The notes beneath the pieces are model-generated. The model had not been told where the DNA came from. It was given only the letters and a program-made list of their open reading frames with translations, and searched no databases. From assembly GCA_039105265.1 (NCBI GenBank), contig JAPFFF010000002.1:124001-188000 (forward strand): DNA of 64,000 nucleotides. The letters are read 5' to 3'. Source of the stretch: Tritrichomonas musculus. Its lineage: Eukaryota > Parabasalia > Tritrichomonadida > Tritrichomonadidae. Positions 60,602 to 64,000 of this stretch are shown in pieces. Each line of letters begins with the position of its first letter. Within the stretch, counting starts at the first letter, position 1. The position numbers were made by a program, and so were the translations under genes.

Positions 60602-60895
60602 ATAATAAGATTTATGCATTTTTTCTTTAAGGGGGTACATCCAATTCAATGATCAGAATTCAATGAGAATTCTCAAATATTTTTATCTTTTTTGGAGTAA
60701 AAAAAGTTGAAGAATAAATTATATTTTGGAGAAAATAAAATGTCTATTATTTATCGGTCTAAAAAAATAATTGTTTTTTGATCGTTTAGGACAAATATCA
60801 TCATTTTGGACCAAAACTTTTTCATAATTTTGTAGTATTGAAAGATGTATTCTATGAGTTTATTCAATATTAACAAGTTTACAACATTTTAGGAC
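60602..60895. other. Intergenic stretch
   Basis: No gene seen. It has a short GC-richer start (GGGGGTACATCC at 60,631), then AT-rich DNA. Confidence 0.55.
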
Positions 60896-60951
60896 GCCTC
60901 TGCTAGTTTTTAACGGACGCCCTTAAATAATTGATAAAAACTAGCAGAGGC
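60896..60951. repeat. Inverted repeat with 17-bp arms
   Basis: GCCTCTGCTAGTTTTTA at 60,896-60,912 is perfectly complementary to 60,935-60,951, with a 22-nt loop. It stands out as GC-richer than its surroundings. It could be the ends of a tiny non-autonomous transposon remnant or an RNA hairpin; no flanking target duplication is clear. Confidence 0.7.
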
Positions 60952-61135
60952 ACTTATAGATATTCTATTCTTATAATTTAAATTTGACATCAATCATTCA
61001 GCTTATAAGTTGAAATTTCTCTCACAACAGCATAGTATGCACAGCTATTCATTATGATGATCATCCTAATGCACTAATAGAGACTTCTGACTATAACTAT
61101 TATTATTATATTTGTTTTTCATTTATGAGTATGTA
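60952..61135. other. Intergenic stretch between two inverted-repeat structures
   Basis: AT-rich, with no gene or repeat recognised. Confidence 0.5.
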
Positions 61136-61140
61136 ATTGT

Positions 61141-61360
61141 AGTAGTATAGCTAAGCAGGGTTTCGTAGCTTCGCCACTTCACCCTGCTTAAAGTTGTAAC
61201 ATCACTCATTTAACGCATCAACTCACGTTAAAACCCAAGTTAACACCCTAACATTCATCTTAACGTTTCACCTCATGTCGAAACCCAAGTTAACACCTCA
61301 GTAGTATAGCTAAGCAGGGTGAAGTGGCGAAGCTACGAAACCCTGCTTAGCTATACTACT
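61141..61360. mobile_element. 220-bp MITE-like element with 50-bp inverted ends
   Basis: Positions 61,141-61,190 and 61,311-61,360 are perfect inverted repeats of 50 bp, starting AGTAGTATAGCTAAGCAGGG. The element is flanked on both sides by ATTGT (61,136-61,140 and 61,361-61,365), a likely 5-bp target-site duplication. The right end, 61,300-61,360, is itself a hairpin: 21-bp arms AGTAGTATAGCTAAGCAGGG(T) around a 19-nt GC-rich loop. The interior holds a direct repeat AAACCCAAGTTAACACC near 61,231 and 61,280. It has no coding capacity. The superfamily is not settled, as 5 bp does not fit mariner (TA), hAT (8) or Mutator (9). The perfect arms suggest recent insertion. Confidence 0.8.
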
Positions 61361-61365
61361 ATTGT

Positions 61366-61881
61366 TATGTCAAATTTCCATTGCTATAATTTTCAATTAA
61401 ATATATATATTCTTCATATGATAATACAAATATTTTATATTAATCTAATTTAAATTTATTGTAAAATTTTTAGATAAACCTATGTTTTTAAAAAAAATTG
61501 TATCTAAAATGATCGTTTTGGATTTTACAATATTTTTATTTTATCTCAATTAAAAAAAGAACATTTGCAAATAATAATTATAAATTTAGTATGTTTGTTA
61601 AATATTAATATTCAAATTTTGTTTTATTTTGATCATTATATCAATTAGGTTAAATTTCATATAGCTAAAATGAGATATATGATAAATTAAATATGAATTT
61701 CAATTACATGATTATTTGTGTATAATATCTAATCGATCCTATCAAAAAAAAATTCAGAATGCAATCTTTTATAATAATCAGTCTTTATTTATTAATAAAA
61801 ATAAATAAATAAAGAGTTTTAAAAATAAAACAAATTGGGCCCAGAAAAATTAGTTATCACCAATGTTTGTATATGACAAAA
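61366..61881. other. AT-rich intergenic stretch
   Basis: Nothing recognisable. It includes the likely 3' flank of the minus-strand gene, with poly-A and an ATTAATAAAAATAAATAAAT patch near 61,790. Confidence 0.6.
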
Positions 61882-64000
61882 TTAAATTTCTGAGAAAGAA
61901 AACAGCACTTTGTATTCTGGATCATTATTAAATAAAGTTGATTGAATTTTCTTCAAGCCGAATTCTCTAACGTTACTAGCATCAGCATTTCTGTCATATT
62001 GAAGAATCAAAGAAAATCCAATCACTTGTAAAATCGAAGAATTAACATAATATAAAAAAACTAAGGAAGAACTTGCATCATTCATATTTTTCTTAGAATT
62101 CCATTCATCATCGAATAACTTATTCATTTTCTTACAATTATCTTTAATCATTTTTCTAATGCTGCTTAAAGTTTTATTAATGTCATCAATACGATTGAAC
62201 TCGATCATTCCATCGATTGTAAATATCTTCAATTTATTGTATTTGCCATCATCGGTGCAAAAAACTTTTGAAAGTGGCTGTTTATAGATCAATTTAACAC
62301 TTTCTGAATCAACAATTGTTAGCACAATGACTTCATCAGTACAAATCAAATAATAATTTTTCAATCGTCGATCAATCATTGCAATACTACAATCATTAAT
62401 TTCAACAAATATTTGAAAAAGTTTCGATGACAACCGTGAAAAATTGAAATCAGTCTTTTTGTTTTTAATTACTTCATTCAATTCATCAAATTGAAGAGCA
62501 TAAATTTGATTTTGAAAGATGATTTCATGAATTGTATCTCTGCAAATTGACAATTGCTCTTTAATACTTTTATTGAAGCAAAATTTAATTAATGAATCAA
62601 TGATGGATGCATAACCAGATAATGTTGTTATTAATGATGCATAGCATCCTTGAAAACCAAATGAATTAGTAGTATCACTTTTATCATTTTCATTACTTTT
62701 GTTTTTTTCATGAAATGTTCGAAAAGGATTGAAGAAATTATCATAAACATCTTTAAAAAATGGAATTAAAATTTCAAAATATTTTTGAACAGGCGAATCT
62801 TGCGTTAAAATTCGTCCTAATGATTCGAGATACAAAGTAGAATGTTCATTCAATGTTAAAAAACGTTGAAGTATAGGAACTAATGGCCAATATGCTTCAT
62901 ACTTATTTTCATCATGGTAATCAAATCTAATTGAATCTAGAATGAATTTCGAAAGAGATTCAACTGGATGAATGTATTTATTTAAATCAAGAAAAGTTGA
63001 ATAATAACCTTCAAAATTTTTTATATTTTTAAGATGATTTTCATCATCTTTCAATTTACTTTTTTCATAGATCTGAATGATTTCACCTGCATTTGATCCA
63101 ATTCCATGATTATAAAGAAGATAGTCCAAACATTTGTAAAATGATCTTTTGATTAGAATTTTGGCTGCATATTCGCCTTTCTCATATTCGTTATCTTTTT
63201 TTTCTTGTGTAAAATCGCATCCATAAGAATTGAATAATTCTAATATTTTAAGCATTTCGTCTTCATTAAAATACACGCATTTCACGTATTTAATAATTAA
63301 TGGTTCTTTATTTTGAATTATGTTTGGATTTTGAAATTTTAATAAGAAATTTTCTAATTCGTTATATGAAGGTTCTTTTTGAAAAATTTCAAGAGGAAAA
63401 ATGTTTTGAAAACTGGAATATAATGTTATTTCTAATTCTATTGGATTTAATTTCAATGTATCATTATTTTGTTGATAAAAAAGTTGATTGATTAAAAACC
63501 AAATTTTATCTTTATTTCCTTTGAAATGATCAAAAATTTTGTTTGATTTCTTTTGATAAATATCAAGCATGATTTGAATTAACAAATCATTTCTTTTTCG
63601 AATTGCAACGTGAAGAAAATTGTCACCATTTTCTTTATTTTGAATAAAGAGGAAATCTTCTCGATTGTTTTGAATAACTGCTTCAAATATGGTGATTAAA
63701 ATTTGAAAAAGTTGAAATTCTGATTTAAAATAAGAATTCGCCAAAATGAATAAAATGTTGTCATTATTATCTTCATAATTAACATAAAAAAGTAAACCAT
63801 CGATTTGTTTTATCATATTAATAATAACTTTACTATTTGCTGTTTTTAAACAATCAAAGAAGTAATCGTTATCGTTTCCTTTTTCTTTCAATAATTGATA
63901 AACTTTTTCAAAGTTTGGAATTTCAAATTTCGCAAAAATTTTTTTCATAAAGTCAGAATTAATTCCAAATTTATCGAGGAAAGTATTTATATTCTCAACG
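61882..64000 (-). CDS. Ankyrin-containing protein, N-terminus outside the window; possible RhoGEF/PH-like C-terminal part
   Basis: The minus-strand frame ends at 61,882 and is open from an ATG at 63,948, giving 688 residues. The same frame stays open upstream to the right edge and reads coding-like (VENINTFLDKFGINSDF), with no Inr before 63,948, so the true start is probably outside. The visible N-terminal third is helical with an ankyrin-like unit (NGDNFLHVAIRKRNDLLIQI). The middle (AYWPLVPILQRFLTLNEHST onward, then SPVQKYFEILIPFFKDVYDN) is all-helical and could be a diverged Dbl-homology domain. Near the C-terminus, NYYLICTDEVIVLTIVDSES, then SVKLIYKQPLSKVFCTDDGK and LKIFTIDGMIEFNRIDDINK, look like the beta strands and last helix of a PH domain. 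Such proteins would act on Rho/Rac GTPases. The signalling assignment is weak; the coding call is firm. Confidence 0.8.
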   Translation of the reverse strand, partial: VENINTFLDKFGINSDFMKKIFAKFEIPNFEKVYQLLKEKGNDNDYFFDCLKTANSKVIINMIKQIDGLLFYVNYEDNNDNILFILANSYFKSEFQLFQILITIFEAVIQNNREDFLFIQNKENGDNFLHVAIRKRNDLLIQIMLDIYQKKSNKIFDHFKGNKDKIWFLINQLFYQQNNDTLKLNPIELEITLYSSFQNIFPLEIFQKEPSYNELENFLLKFQNPNIIQNKEPLIIKYVKCVYFNEDEMLKILELFNSYGCDFTQEKKDNEYEKGEYAAKILIKRSFYKCLDYLLYNHGIGSNAGEIIQIYEKSKLKDDENHLKNIKNFEGYYSTFLDLNKYIHPVESLSKFILDSIRFDYHDENKYEAYWPLVPILQRFLTLNEHSTLYLESLGRILTQDSPVQKYFEILIPFFKDVYDNFFNPFRTFHEKNKSNENDKSDTTNSFGFQGCYASLITTLSGYASIIDSLIKFCFNKSIKEQLSICRDTIHEIIFQNQIYALQFDELNEVIKNKKTDFNFSRLSSKLFQIFVEINDCSIAMIDRRLKNYYLICTDEVIVLTIVDSESVKLIYKQPLSKVFCTDDGKYNKLKIFTIDGMIEFNRIDDINKTLSSIRKMIKDNCKKMNKLFDDEWNSKKNMNDASSSLVFLYYVNSSILQVIGFSLILQYDRNADASNVREFGLKKIQSTLFNNDPEYKVLFSFSEI

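Noticed and set aside
61141-61360. Mariner-type MITE
   Set aside because: The flanking duplication is ATTGT, not TA, so the mariner family is not supported.

Overview
The window looks like nuclear DNA of a parabasalid (trichomonad) protist, probably Tritrichomonas or a close relative. The evidence is very AT-rich intergenic DNA, compact genes, BspA-like leucine-rich-repeat proteins, DUF3447-plus-ankyrin proteins, and short promoters resembling the Trichomonas initiator (Inr) just before start codons. Several stop codons overlap or sit next to TAAA, as trichomonad 3' ends do. I saw no rRNA, tRNA or CRISPR. The species is inferred, not proven.

Layout. Positions 1-38,249 are one unbroken satellite of a 17-bp unit, about 2,250 copies, running off the left edge. 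The unit varies at a few fixed positions but showed no change of length or phase at any point I checked. The array contains multi-kilobase duplications of itself and ends abruptly. From 38,250 to 38,706 lie small coding remnants on both strands. Next is a BspA-like LRR gene with a threefold 474-bp internal duplication (38,759-40,873), then a minus-strand composite DUF3447/ankyrin/LRR gene (43,808-41,495) and a small acidic-tailed gene (43,926-44,339). A DUF3447 gene at 44,636 is followed by 13 ankyrin-coding segments scattered through AT-rich spacers as far as 50,646.

The right part holds a minus-strand caspase-like fragment and an unrecognised remnant (50,795-51,702), a 769-codon gene with a possible VPS9 domain (51,913-54,222), and a decayed BspA-like LRR copy (54,236-54,594). 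A third DUF3447 gene follows, with six ankyrin units in a 188-bp tandem array (55,136-57,420). Beyond it are 2 kb of AT-rich DNA with degenerate duplications, an unrecognised gene with four [YF]PQ motifs (59,504-60,601), a 220-bp inverted-repeat element flanked by ATTGT (61,141-61,360), and a minus-strand ankyrin/signalling-like gene whose frame stays open to the right edge.

The most interesting signal is in the two plus-strand DUF3447 loci. Ankyrin-coding segments of fixed codon length, without stops, alternate with stop-containing AT-rich spacers that show no canonical trichomonad splice sites but share a 5' pattern between loci. This suggests either unusual splicing of repeat exons or a reservoir of ankyrin cassettes.
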